In this document: positions 19,100 through 30,900 of the stretch, in pieces
How the letters are laid out: the number at the start of each line of letters is the position of its first letter
Position numbering within the stretch: the first letter of the stretch is position 1
Assembly (NCBI GenBank): GCA_963575745.1
Contig: CAUYUJ010000159.1
Span: forward strand, 271,001-335,000
From: Prorocentrum cordatum
Taxonomy: Eukaryota; Sar; Dinophyceae; Prorocentrales; Prorocentraceae
Reading direction: 5' to 3'
DNA: 64,000 nucleotides
Translations under genes and position numbers: made by a program
Notes under the pieces: generated by a model
The model's database searches: none
What the model saw: the letters and a program-made list of their open reading frames with translations, nothing else
Told to the model about the DNA's origin: nothing

Positions 19100-20270
19100 G
19101 AGAACAGGTGCTCCTGGTCTCGGAACCGATCCGGGCATCGCATGCTTGGATTTTCTGTCACAAGCTTCCCGTCGCACTCCCCGAGGCGGCCGTTCTTGGA
19201 GGGCCCGGGCGCAGGCCCGCGGCGAGACGCCTCCGCCCCCGGAGTCAGCCTTCCAAGAGGCTGGAGAGGTGGCGGGAAGCTGGCGTCTCGGGCACGACTC
19301 CGAGAGGAGCGGGCGCGCGAGCGCGCGCACGCACAGCGGGGGCGTCTCCGAAAGGGGGGGGGCTGTCCAAGAGGGGGAAGGTCGCAGAACATGGCCCGAG
19401 GCATCTGCACGGAACCTTGAGGGGGAGGAGGAAGAGAAGGAGGAGGAGGAGGAGGACGAGGAGGACGAGGAGGAGGAGGGGGGCATGCCCCGAGCAGTGC
19501 GGTGATGCGCCACAGAAGCCTGCGCTCTCAACCTGGATCGGGAAGCTCCCCCATCTGCCACGGGGCGGCCCATGGGTCCCTGCGTGGATAATTAAGCATC
19601 TGCACGGAAGCCCCAAGCCAAAAAGGAGAACGAACGAGCGAGGGAGGCGACACAGAGTGAGAGAGATATAAAGCACGAGGCATGGCGCGGCTACGTCTGG
19701 TGCGGAAACCCTCATCAATTCTCGCGAACGTCCAGGACAAAGGGGGCCAGGGGAAATACTGAACAAAAAGAGGGCGCCATGACATCCAGGGTGACATCAT
19801 CGCCCCTGCCATGATATCCGCCCGCCCCTGGTCATCACCACCGTCTTGGCCGCCCCCGAGAACACTTCGAACCTCAATGCTCTGGAGCACTTTAGCATGA
19901 AAAGAAGAAGTCCTGAGGGAAATGGGTCCTGGTCCCCGGGGCCTTCCCCCGGGACGAGAATTTCATCCTGATCGTTTTCTGACAATCCCGGGGCCCGTGG
20001 AGGGGGAACAACTTCAGGACCCGATTTTTGACGAAGCCAGGACGCGGACAACATCGGGTGAGGATAACTCGAGGATCTCTGTGATCAGGCGGCAGTGGAG
20101 GATGTCTCGGGCGACGCGGCCTTGTCACAGCGGTCCGGAACGGTCTGGAACAGATTTTTCGTCGTCCTTGCCCCGTCCGATCCCAGGGCCCGTGAAGGGC
20201 CCTCGGGAAACCGGAAGCGGCGAAAAGCCTCGGGACCGATGTCCCTGGGGGGCCCATTCCTTCATTAGAA
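19100..20270. other. Stretch without recognised gene, with a short (GAG)n tract
   Basis: A (GAG)n/(GGA)n tract lies at about 19,424-19,485. The rest is GC-rich sequence with overlapping frames on both strands and no domain. Nothing else supported. Confidence 0.5.
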
Positions 20271-20400
20271 AAGAAAAAGCACTATAGACATGAACTCTTG
20301 GCGCTCGCGCGGATTTCTTGGATCTGACCTGGCCCCCCCTCCCTGGCGCGCGGAGCGCGCAAGGGGCGGCGCCGGAGGCGCCGCCAAGGGGGGCCCCGCC
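20271..20400. mobile_element. MITE-like inverted-repeat element, family 1, copy 3 (truncated)
   Basis: ACTATAGACATGAACTCTTG followed by GCGCTCGCGCGGATTTCTTG matches the opposite strand of the copy at 6491-6654. The CCTGGCGCGCGGAGCGCG and GGCGCCGGAGGCGCC palindromes are shared. The far end is missing and replaced by sequence leading into (CTC)n. Confidence 0.6.
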
Positions 20401-20412
20401 CGAATCAAAGCT

Positions 20413-22284
20413 CTAGCCTGGCCCCTCCTCGTATCTCGTCCTCCTCCTCCTCCTCCTCCTCCTCCTCCTCCTCCTCCTCCTCCTCCTCCTCCTCCTCCTC
20501 CTCCCCCTCCTCCTCCTCCTTTTGCGCCGCCCTGGGGGGCCCCGAGTCCGGTGAGGCCCCCGGGCAAGCGGGCGGCGCGCCGCGCGCGCCCGCGCCCAGC
20601 GGCCGCCGCCCGCTGCTGGCGCTGGCGCCAGGCCGCCGCCGCCGGCGGGCCGCCTCCGCCGCTGGGCCGCCGAGCGGGCGCCGCTGAGCCGCCGCGGGGC
20701 CGCCGCCGCCGCCGGGGGCGCCGCCGCCGCCGCGCAGCGCCAGCGCCCTCCTCCAGCGCCGAAGCCGCCGCGGGCCGCGGGCCAGGCGGTTGTGACGTTG
20801 GGGGTCTGAATCACCCCCACGCCTGGCCCGATGTCGCGCCCGCGGCGGCGGCCGCCGCAGCCTCCAGCAGCCTGCTCGCGGGCACCCCGCTGCCGCCGCC
20901 GGCGTGGCCCAGCCCCCAGCAGCTGGATCAGACGCCCAGCAAGAACAGCCTGCATGGCCTGCTCGGGAGCCTGGCCCTCGAGGGCAAGGACGAGCACCTG
21001 CGCCAGCGCGAGCTTTCCCTTTTCGTGGCCGCGTAGGGCCGCCCAGTGCTCGAAACGAGCGCCAGACAGCCGGGGGCCAGTGGTGCGGGTGCTTCCCAAG
21101 AGCGCCCCCTGCTTTCTCAGCGGCGTCGGCCTCCCACGGCGCAGGCGGCGCCGCGAAGGGCGGCGGCGGGTCGGGTCGCTAGCGGCCGGCGCTGCGAGGA
21201 AGAAGGCGGCGAGGTCGCGGGCCACGCCGGGCCCCGTCGCCAGCTTGCTCGGCCCTGCGGCGGCCGCGGCGGCACGGCCTACCTCGCCAAGCACGATGAG
21301 CTCGTGCGTGCGGCGCGCTAGTGTCTCAGGGCTGCGGTGTGTCTGGCGGTCGGCGGCGGGTTCTCCCGGTCGCGCCGTTGCTGCCCACAGCGCTGCCCAC
21401 TCGCCTGCCCAGGCCTGGCGGAGCCGCCAAGGCAGGCCAAAGCAACACTTTAGCAGCAGACGGGCGACCCTTGATGCTGCTGACGGGCGGGATGGCGAAC
21501 AGCAGCCGCGGCAGTAAGAGAAGCCGGGCCCAGGCTGCCTCATTCGCGGGTTCCGCGGCGCCACCGTGCGCAGGGCCGCCGCGAGCACGTCGGCGACTGC
21601 CGTGGTCAGGCTGGCCGGGGCTGCACTCCACGTCGGCACGGCCTCCCGCAAGGCACCATGCAGGTCGACGCTCGCCCGCCAGGCCAATCCCGGGAGCTCG
21701 CCCGCCTCCGCCGCCAGAGCGTGTCGCGCCCGAAGGTCGTTGTCCGGAGCGTCGGCGGCGGCTGGTGGGCCCGTCCGTGGCGGCGGCGCCATGCAGGCGA
21801 GGACCTCCGTGCGCGCCTCCTCTGGCAGCGCCGCGAGTCCTTCCACGCTGCCCGAGGAAATCCCGCCCGCAATGCACGCGGGGTGCCAGAAATGCCTGTC
21901 AGGGTTGGCCCGGCTCGCGAGCCGCACCGCATTCGGAACGAAGCCTTGGCAGCAGACATGGCATGCCGCGACGTACTTGCGCGGGGCCTGCAGGCTGGCG
22001 ACCCACGTGTGCACCCAGGAAGGGCGCCCGCCTGCCGGCGCGGGCGACACTTCGGCAGCAACGACGCCATGGTCGTCGCCAGGGGAGGCGTCGGGGGGCC
22101 GCGCGCGTGCCGTCGCCTCGCGCGAGGAGGCTGGGGCCGCCCCACTTGTCTCCTCCATAACCTCATCAGGAACAGCAGCACCAGGCGGGCCGCCGGCAGC
22201 AGCGGCGCCAGGGGCGCCACCAAGGAAGGCTGCCGGCAGCTGCGAGCTCGCCGCTGCGTCGCGCTCGGAGGCGGGAGTCCCCAT
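20413..22284 (-). CDS. Fragment of a non-LTR retroelement protein with a W-H-C zinc motif
   Basis: The frame stays open from the (GAG)n tract; the first ATG in non-repetitive sequence is at 22,284. The credible part is about 22,284-20,790. It contains CHVCCQGFVPNAV followed by HFWHPACIAGG, a C-x2-C...W-H-x2-C arrangement like PARP-type zinc fingers. Further on are a second Cys-rich stretch (YCRGCCSPSR) and ARRTHELIVLGEVGRAAA. I recall similar N-terminal segments upstream of RT in dinoflagellate non-LTR elements, but no RT is present here. Below about 20,790 the frame is GCC-repeat translation and (CTC)n. It is probably a 5' fragment oriented opposite to the RNase H relic at 22.9-24.3 kb. Confidence 0.45.
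   Translation of the reverse strand: MGTPASERDAAASSQLPAAFLGGAPGAAAAGGPPGAAVPDEVMEETSGAAPASSREATARARPPDASPGDDHGVVAAEVSPAPAGGRPSWVHTWVASLQAPRKYVAACHVCCQGFVPNAVRLASRANPDRHFWHPACIAGGISSGSVEGLAALPEEARTEVLACMAPPPRTGPPAAADAPDNDLRARHALAAEAGELPGLAWRASVDLHGALREAVPTWSAAPASLTTAVADVLAAALRTVAPRNPRMRQPGPGFSYCRGCCSPSRPSAASRVARLLLKCCFGLPWRLRQAWAGEWAALWAATARPGEPAADRQTHRSPETLARRTHELIVLGEVGRAAAAAAGPSKLATGPGVARDLAAFFLAAPAASDPTRRRPSRRRLRRGRPTPLRKQGALLGSTRTTGPRLSGARFEHWAALRGHEKGKLALAQVLVLALEGQAPEQAMQAVLAGRLIQLLGAGPRRRRQRGAREQAAGGCGGRRRGRDIGPGVGVIQTPNVTTAWPAARGGFGAGGGRWRCAAAAAPPAAAAAPRRLSGARSAAQRRRRPAGGGGLAPAPAAGGGRWARARAARRPLARGPHRTRGPPGRRKRRRRRGRRRRRRRRRRRRRRRRRRRRRTRYEEGPG
20438..20522. repeat. (CTC)n microsatellite
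   Basis: Almost pure CTC for about 85 bases. The Pro- and Gly-rich frames through it are artefacts. Confidence 0.95.
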
Positions 22285-22317
22285 GCGCGTATCTTCGTCG
22301 TCGTCCTCGTCCTCCCT

Positions 22318-22383
22318 CCTCTCTCCTCCTCCTCCTCCTCCTCCTCCTCCTCCTCCTCCTCCTCCTCCTCCTCCTCCTCCTCT
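22318..22383. repeat. (CTC)n microsatellite
   Basis: Pure CTC tract of about 65 bases inside the region between two opposed retroelement fragments. Confidence 0.95.
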
Positions 22384-22659
22384 TCCTTCTCCCTCCTCTC
22401 TCCTCCTCCCTTCTCTCTCGCCTTCCTGCTCGTGTGACTGTAGACCCAAGCAGACGAACCTGTTCGCAGGAGCGCCGCGGCGGCCGCGCGCTCGCAGGAG
22501 TGCCGGCCGGCGGCCCCGAGCGCGACCCGCTCACGGGCGGGGGCGGAGCCTTCGAGCCGTGGAGGCTCTCGAAGGCGAACTGCGCGGCCTCCGCGCGGAG
22601 GGCCCGCCCCGCGGACGGCGGCGGCGGCGGCGGGAGCGGGCAGCAGGTGAAGCTCCTCG

Positions 22660-22855
22660 TTCCTCCTCCTCCTCCTCCTCCTCCTCCTCCTCCTCCTCAG
22701 CCTCCTCATTCCACCTCCTCCTCCTCCTCATCCTCCTCCTCCTGCCTCCTCCTCCTCCGCCTCCTCCTGCCTCCTCATCCTCATCCTCGTCCTCGTCCTC
22801 CACCTCCTCCTCAGCCTCTTCCTCCTCCTCCTCCTCCTCCTCCTCCTCCTCTCTT
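22660..22855. repeat. (CTC)n microsatellite with TCA/CTG variants
   Basis: Triplet tract immediately 5' of the plus-strand RNase H relic, which begins where the repeat ends. Confidence 0.92.
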
Positions 22856-22861
22856 GGTGGG

Positions 22862-24250
22862 GGTCGGGCGTGGGATATGATACTCTACTCGCCTGCGTGC
22901 CTCGCCATCCAGGCGGCCCAGGCTGCTCGCGTGGCGTCGGACCGACGCTCGCTGTTCCTGCAGGATAAGGATGGATGCTGTGATACCCCAGTCTTGTGGA
23001 AGCCGATGCTCGAGCTCATGCGGCTGAAGCCCAGCTCGGATTGGGGTGTGCATCACCAGAATGTACTGCGTGGCTTGATTGTTGGCTTTCACTGGTGCCA
23101 GCTTAGGCTATACCAGCATGAACCAACTCTTCCTGTGGAATGCCAGCTGTGCTCGGCTGGGTGCGGCAGTTTTTTTCATCGGGCGGTTATGTGTGCCACG
23201 CGCTGGAAGCCTGGAGGCGTGACAACCTCGCGTCGGCCCCCCGGGCCTGGCGCGAGAGGTTTTCAAGGGGCGTGTTTCCCGTTCTGGGGGTTCTCCTTCG
23301 GGAGGAAACCTTTCCAGCCTGATTGGCAATGCAGGTGGGTTGGAGCGCAGCCTCCCTTCCTGCTCGACGGCGGCTTTGCCTTCTGTGACGGCTCCTGCCT
23401 CGATGCGGATTCCCAACGGTGAGGGTGGCGGGCTGGACGTTCATGTTGCACAATACTCAGCATCAACTCATCGGAGGGCTGTACGGGGCAGTCCCGCCCG
23501 ACTTCGGAGTGCAGCAGTCCGCCGGAGACGAGGAGCACTACGCGGTGCTCCAACTAGCCGAGCACGCGCTGGGCACTTATTATGTTCTGATTGACTGTCG
23601 GTCGACAATCTCGTGCTGCCAGAAGCCTCGAGCCTCGCAGGCAGCGACTGATCCTCGAGCGCACCTCAGGCGCAGGGTGCACGCTCGCGAGGCTTGTGTG
23701 CAGAGAGACTTCGTGCATGTGAAGGCTTACACGACGGCCAGACCAATGCTGGAAAACAAGATTTCGGCCTTCCACCGCAAAGGGAACGCCCTCATCGACT
23801 CGTGAGTCAAGAAGGGGGCCGCCTTCGCTCGTCCGAACCTGTCGGCGGTGCACTTCTTGGAAGGGTGCAGGGCCGTCGCGTCTCAGGTGTGCAGGTTTGT
23901 GGCCAGGGTTTCGAAGCAGTTGGCCGACCTCGAGCTTCGTGACCACCTGGATTTGATGTACCTTAAGAGAACAAATTTAAAGGCTTGGCCCCCTGATGTG
24001 CCGTATCCTGAGTGCGACCCTGGTTCTGGGGGGGACTCCGATGAGCCTCTGGCAGGCTCGGAACCTGGGCCCTCAGGAGCTGCCGCTCCCAGGGGACCGT
24101 GGCTCATCCAGGACCACCAAGTGTTGGAGGCCGCCATTTTGGACGGCAAGTCAAAACCGATGCTGTATTACTCCTTGTGCTGGCAGTATGGTGTGTATCC
24201 CGGCCAGCGCGGGTTGATGGGACTGTTTGTTGGTCTTCGCCACCTCTCGG
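22862..24250 (+). pseudogene. 3' fragment of a non-LTR retroelement: Cys/His motif and RNase H
   Basis: The plus-strand frame from 22,862 reads ILYSPACLAIQAAQAARVAS and then CQLCSAGCGSFFHRAVMC (C-x2-C...H-x4-C zinc-binding pattern). Next comes FAFCDGSCLDADSQ, where the DGS resembles the first RNase H catalytic aspartate. After a stop and frameshift at about 23,420, the frame 23,419-23,805 continues with HYAVLQLAEHAL (E position), VLIDCRSTIS (D position) and VHVKAYTTARP...GNALIDS. The domain order, zinc motif then RNase H, is what I associate with the 3' end of dinoflagellate non-LTR elements. It is 5' truncated at the (CTC)n tract and broken by one stop or frameshift. The tail to about 24,250 in a third frame (WPPDVPYPECDP, YYSLCWQYGVYPG) may be the element's end. 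Confidence 0.55.
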
Positions 24251-24734
24251 AAGGCCCTGGCCGCTCGCAATCGGCTTCAGGGCTCCCAGCACCCGACTCG
24301 TCCCGATGTGGCCCTGGGGGATGGTCGGATGGTCGCCCGCAGTCGGTGTCGACTCGGGCCCGCTGGGCGGGCCACTTCGGGGAGTCGGTGGAAGGGGAGC
24401 CCGTGGCGAGGGGAAAGATCCCACGCTTCTTGCCGCAGGGCCCCCTCTCCGCAGGTGGACCTTGTTGCGAGTCTGCGAGCGCTTGGATTCGCCGACCGCG
24501 AAGAGGCGGAGCGGATCGGCCAGCACGCACCCGAGGCCAGGGCCGAGCGCACGAGGAGCGCGGCCGAGCCTGAAGAGGCCCCGGGCTTAGCTTCGGGGGG
24601 CGGGGGGTGCTCTGTCGCAGGACCCGCCCGAGGTGGGTCGCAGCCTCGCGGGGACAAACATGTCTCCTCGGATGAGCACCGCACCCCTTTTCCCCCCTCT
24701 TCTCTCCCCCTGGCTCCTCCCTTCATTGGCGTTG
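24251..24734. other. Spacer without recognised gene
   Basis: GC-rich sequence with frames open on both strands and no recognisable domain. It leads into a short (CTC)n tract at 24,735. Confidence 0.45.
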
Positions 24735-24784
24735 AACCTCCTCCTCCTCCTCCTCCTCCTCGTGCCTTCCCCTCCGCTCCTTTT

Positions 24785-25388
24785 CCTTACAGATAACTCC
24801 TCCCTGTCGCACCCCGAGGCTGGTCGAAAGTGCGAGCTGGGCGTTTCGCTTGACACTTCCTCACCGTCTACAATCTTGAAGTTTAGAAACTGGCAGCAGC
24901 TTCGCGGATTGAGCGCGGGTGGGTTGCAATGTGTGGCTCCCGCCTTCGCGCTGCGCACACCCGTTCATAACAATATGATGAGCTTCGCGGATTGAGGGCG
25001 GGTGGTTGTCAACACGTGGCTTTCGCATTAGCGCCGCCCACATTCGTTTTTCTTGCGCGTCAGAATTTCACGGATTCCAGTGGTCAACGTGCCAGAAATG
25101 GTGATTTGGATGGGCCCAAGATTGTGAGGGAGCCACATATACGTTGATTTGCGGTGCTGAAGTCACAGGAATGGTGGTCTGGCGAGGTTTAGGATCATCA
25201 AGACGCAACGGTCATCTTGATTCGTTTCGTTGGAGTCCCGGGAACGGTGTCTTGGCACGCTTCAGGATCGTCAAACGGTTCCCTCCCATCCAGGCAGTCC
25301 CCTCAGGGGAAATGAACCTGGCCTGCGGCGAGGAAGCCTGGAGGGAGGGATTATTCCAACATTTTGATGAGTCGTTGGTTTCCACTGG
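24785..25388 (+). repeat. (CTC)n-bounded dispersed repeat unit, copy 2
   Basis: Preceded by (CTC)n at 24,735-24,765 and followed by (CTC)n at 25,389. It begins CTCCCTGTCGCACCCCGAGG and holds two roughly 83-bp subunits (GCGGATTGAGGGCGGGTGG, GCGCCGCCCACATTCG). GTGCCAGAAATGGTGATTTGG matches the landmark at 2082-2101 of copy 1. Noncoding. Confidence 0.7.
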
Positions 25389-25680
25389 TCCTCCTCCTCC
25401 TCCTCCTCCTCCTCCTCCTCCTCCTCCTCCTCCTACTCCTCCTCCTCCTCCTGGTCTTCCTCCCTTCCCCTGCTCCCTCGTTGTACCCCCTCCTCCTTTC
25501 TCATCCTCCTCCCCGGCCTCCACTTTCTCCGTCCTCCTCCTGCTCCCTCCTCCTGCCCCCTCCTCCTCCTGCCCACCTCTTCCTCCTCCTCCTCCTCCTC
25601 CTCCTCTTCCTCCTCCTCCTGCTCCCCCTCCTCCTCCTCCTCCTCCTCCTCCTCCTCCTCCTCCTCCTCCTCCTCCACCA
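25389..25680. repeat. (CTC)n microsatellite
   Basis: About 290 bases of CTC with interruptions, separating copies 2 and 3 of the dispersed unit. Confidence 0.95.
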
Positions 25681-25684
25681 TCCA

Positions 25685-26168
25685 TTTTCCTTCCACAAAA
25701 GCGTCTCCCTGTCGCACCCCGAAGCCAGTTTTTAGGGCGTGCTGGGCGTTTCGCCTGAGACGTCATCACCACTTGTGACTCTGAAGCTTGAAAACTGGCG
25801 ACAGCGTCACAGATGGAGGGCGGGTCGTTTTAAACATGTGGTTATCGCTTTAGCGCGGCGCACATTCGCTTTCAACATTTGCAAGAGCTTAGCTGATTGA
25901 GGGCGGGTCGTTTTCAAAATGCGGCTCTCGCCTCAGCGCGGCTCACACTCGCTGTAAACAGTTGCAAGAGTTTCACTGGTTGAGGGCGGGTAGTTTTCAA
26001 AATGTGGCCCTCGCCCTAGCGCGGCGCACATTCGTTTTAGACAGTGCAAGGAGTTTCACTGTATTGAGGGCGGGTCGTTTTCAACATGTGGTTCTCGCTT
26101 TTTAGCGCGGCGCACACTCGTTTAAATAAATTGCAAGAGCGTCACTGCTTGAGGGCGGTTCGTTTTCT
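25685..26168 (+). repeat. Dispersed repeat unit copy 3 with five 82-85-bp tandem subunits
   Basis: Begins with CTCCCTGTCGCACCCCGAAG like copy 2. GAGGGCGGGTCG-type landmarks occur at 25,817, 25,899, 25,982, 26,066 and 26,151, giving spacings of 82-85. Each subunit has GTTTTCAAAATGTGG..., GCGCGGCGCACATTCG and GCAAGAGTTTCAC. The right-hand part found in copies 1 and 2 is absent. Noncoding. Confidence 0.8.
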
Positions 26169-26169
26169 C

Positions 26170-27870
<1,701 letters not shown>

Positions 27871-27944
27871 TTCCGACACCGATGGGAGCATGGACTGCTG
27901 CACTGACGAATGACATGCAAAACGAAGCGGCAGCGGCATCGGCG

Positions 27945-30900
27945 TCAGCCAGCACGGTGCCTGTCCGCCGCGAAGCGGCCCCACCCGTGACCCTCGAAAT
28001 AAGGGTCGTAGGGCACATAGAAATCCTGCACCTGTGGCGGGACCTCGGGGACCTGACCGACTTCCAGCAAATCACAATTACGTACAGTATGAATGAGCGC
28101 CTGGGCAACAATCTTACATAACTGCGAAGGATATTGCTTTGCTGCTGCAGTACGAAAAACGCCATTCCCTCGGACCCCGACAAGCTCTTCGGGATGTGAG
28201 GTGTGGGGGCATTTGCCCCTGCCTGGCAACTGAGCAACTAAATCACGAAACGTCGGCACATTAACGCACAACATGGTAGTTGGTTTCTTAGACCGAGCAC
28301 CACACGTACATTGATCTAAATTCAGAAACCTGATGTCAGCACGAGCTCTAAAACCATACACTGCACCCATCTCGGGGAGGCGCCAGATCGAGGGGAGGTG
28401 AGGGGCCTCCGGTTCAAGAGGATGTTCTAAAATACAGGCAGCTCCTACAGCCGCACAAACGTACACGACCTGAAGCATAGTCTGCAACAAACGATTGCCG
28501 AGCATAACCTGTTTCCATTCAGAGGGCGAGCGGGCCACTAGGCCCCATAAAAATTCCCTGGACCGCAGGATACGAGGCTTCAAACCCCCATTAGGCGGTG
28601 GATTCGCACGGCCCTTGGACCAGGTCTCGCATGGGGGCCCTCCTACAGCTCCGAGGGCCTGCCCTGTCCACAACATGTCTAATATTTTATCGACCGAGGC
28701 TTCTACTGTAAGGTCGCCTCGGTCAGGACTATTGGCAACGTCGATAGATAACATTACCACGGGTACTCTCGCGGCCATCTGAAGCATTTCAAAGTGGGCT
28801 TGCACGTCGTCTGCCCGACGTTGGCCACTGAAAAGATGCAAGGAAAATCGCACTTCTGACGGTGAATTACAGAACACGGCGGGGGCATCTTCATTCTGGT
28901 CCCGTCCGCGCTCGACGCCGTCAGTCGTGGCTCTGGCAATGTTAGCCTCGACTGGGCCTCCCAGCACAGGTCCAATAAAGGCAACTGGCGGTGCGGTAGC
29001 TGCATTCCGACATTCCCCCCGCCCCCGACCAGACCTCGCCGCCCGAGCATCTTCCTTCCGCAGCTCCAGCACTCGCTCAACTGGCATGGGCTTCAAATGG
29101 TGCGCAAGCACCGTGAGGCATCGGCTCGAGCCGAAGCGGAGGTGGCGAAGTAGCCGCCCTCTGGTGTGCCAATCTTGGCCGCAGGCGTGACAACAGGATC
29201 CCAGTGCCAACGCTCCTGCTAGGTCAAACTCTGGATGCGCAAGAGTGCGGTGCCTTCCCCACGCCGCCTTGGTATTAAACACTTCTTCGCACTCTCTGCA
29301 CGGAAACACGACATTGTCAGCAACTTTTTTGAGGACGGGGGGTACGGGGAGATTACCACGCTCGCAAATGGCAACTGGCTTAGATTGCCACACAGCAACC
29401 TCGCAGCTCGCCAAGTGCTCTGCCATGGCGCCTCTCTCCGCCTCTCTACACCAAGAAGTCCATTTTTTGGGGCAATCTCGGGCTACGCCAATCCACCACG
29501 GCAAATCACCGACAGGAGACCACTCGATCGGGATCGTGATCCGATCATACATCCACCAGATGTCTTGCCTCACAAGATACGCCCAACTATTCTTAACACT
29601 GACTAGTGCGTCAAGCATGTGCAACAACCCGTCCGATCCGAACCTCAAGACTTTTTCCAAAAACCGAAGCCTCCTGAGGCGCAGGGTGACGAGAGCAGGG
29701 AGACGGCGGCATCTGAGGTAAACCTCAGGCGTCGACCAATCACACACATCGTCGAGGTCCTGCCTCCGAAGGCCCACGGCAGCCCTGAGAGGGGCCATAA
29801 ACGCAGTTTCCAAGTACTTCTGATTACCTGCATTGAGTGCGGACCATACAGCACCATGGAAGAGCACTCGGCTGTGGCAGAGAGCAGCAGCATACTTGAC
29901 ACGGGTGTCAACAGGTAAATCGTTGCTACGGGTGAAAACCGCCTTCTTCAGTCCCCCGAGTACCCCCAACTGAGTGTGGTGCCTACGCGCAAGCTCCGCA
30001 TTCATAGCACCCGAATCTTGCACCATAGATCCCAAGTGCCTACACACGCTAGCAACAAAAACGGAACGCTGGATCGCAGGGACCCACATCTCCCCCTTAA
30101 ACGCGGCTATCTTCGCTTTAACAACCTTCTTGCCCTCGCCGATAGGGTGGAACAACAGGGTCGATTTGCCCTCCCCGTAGTTGACGACAAACCCCCTCGC
30201 CGTCATCACTTGATGCACAGCTGTTACGACAACTTCGGCCAACTTGCAGCAGTCTCGTGCCTTGGCACATGCCTGCAGCACTGCAAGATCGTCCACATAC
30301 GAAGGTGACCCTATGCGGCTGTCCAACTGCTTGTCGCGGCTGGTGAAGGTGCGTCCTACCCGCGGGCACATGTCTTCAACGTTTAAGTCGATACCTTCTG
30401 CGAAAAACCTCATCCTCAACTCCTCATGCACGGGGGCAAAAGCGAGGGTAAAAAAGAAATCTGCAGGGGGCATGCCCGGCCTTGCTCCCAACGTCGCTTG
30501 TGCCACGGACGTAGCATCTTTTACCTGGAACCAAGTGCTCGAGTTGACATCGGCAACTGCATCTCTCAAGTGCGGGTTACCTACCCTGTCGAACACAGCT
30601 GGCTCTGCCAGCAACTGTCTCATCACCCCTTCAAGAGCTAGCGGCAACTGCAGATTGTCGATGATTTCCTCCAAGTCCTGCTGTGCTGACGGCAAAGCGG
30701 TCAAAAACTCACGAATGACTGTGTGAAACGCTGCTTTTAGGTCCGTGAAAAAAAGCACAGACGTATACCCCAGATGCCTAGCAAGGTCCTGAAAAACCCT
30801 TACTTGAAGCGATGCACCCGCCGTGCCTCTTCCTGAACGGCCCCCGTGCTGATCACAGTCCAACAGGACCGACGCAACGTCATGGATTTTGCGCCGTAGG

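Noticed and set aside
20290-21036. Pro/Ala/Arg-rich plus-strand ORF at 20.3-21.0 kb
   Set aside because: GC-driven open frame across (CTC)n and GCC repeats, antisense to the retroelement fragment.
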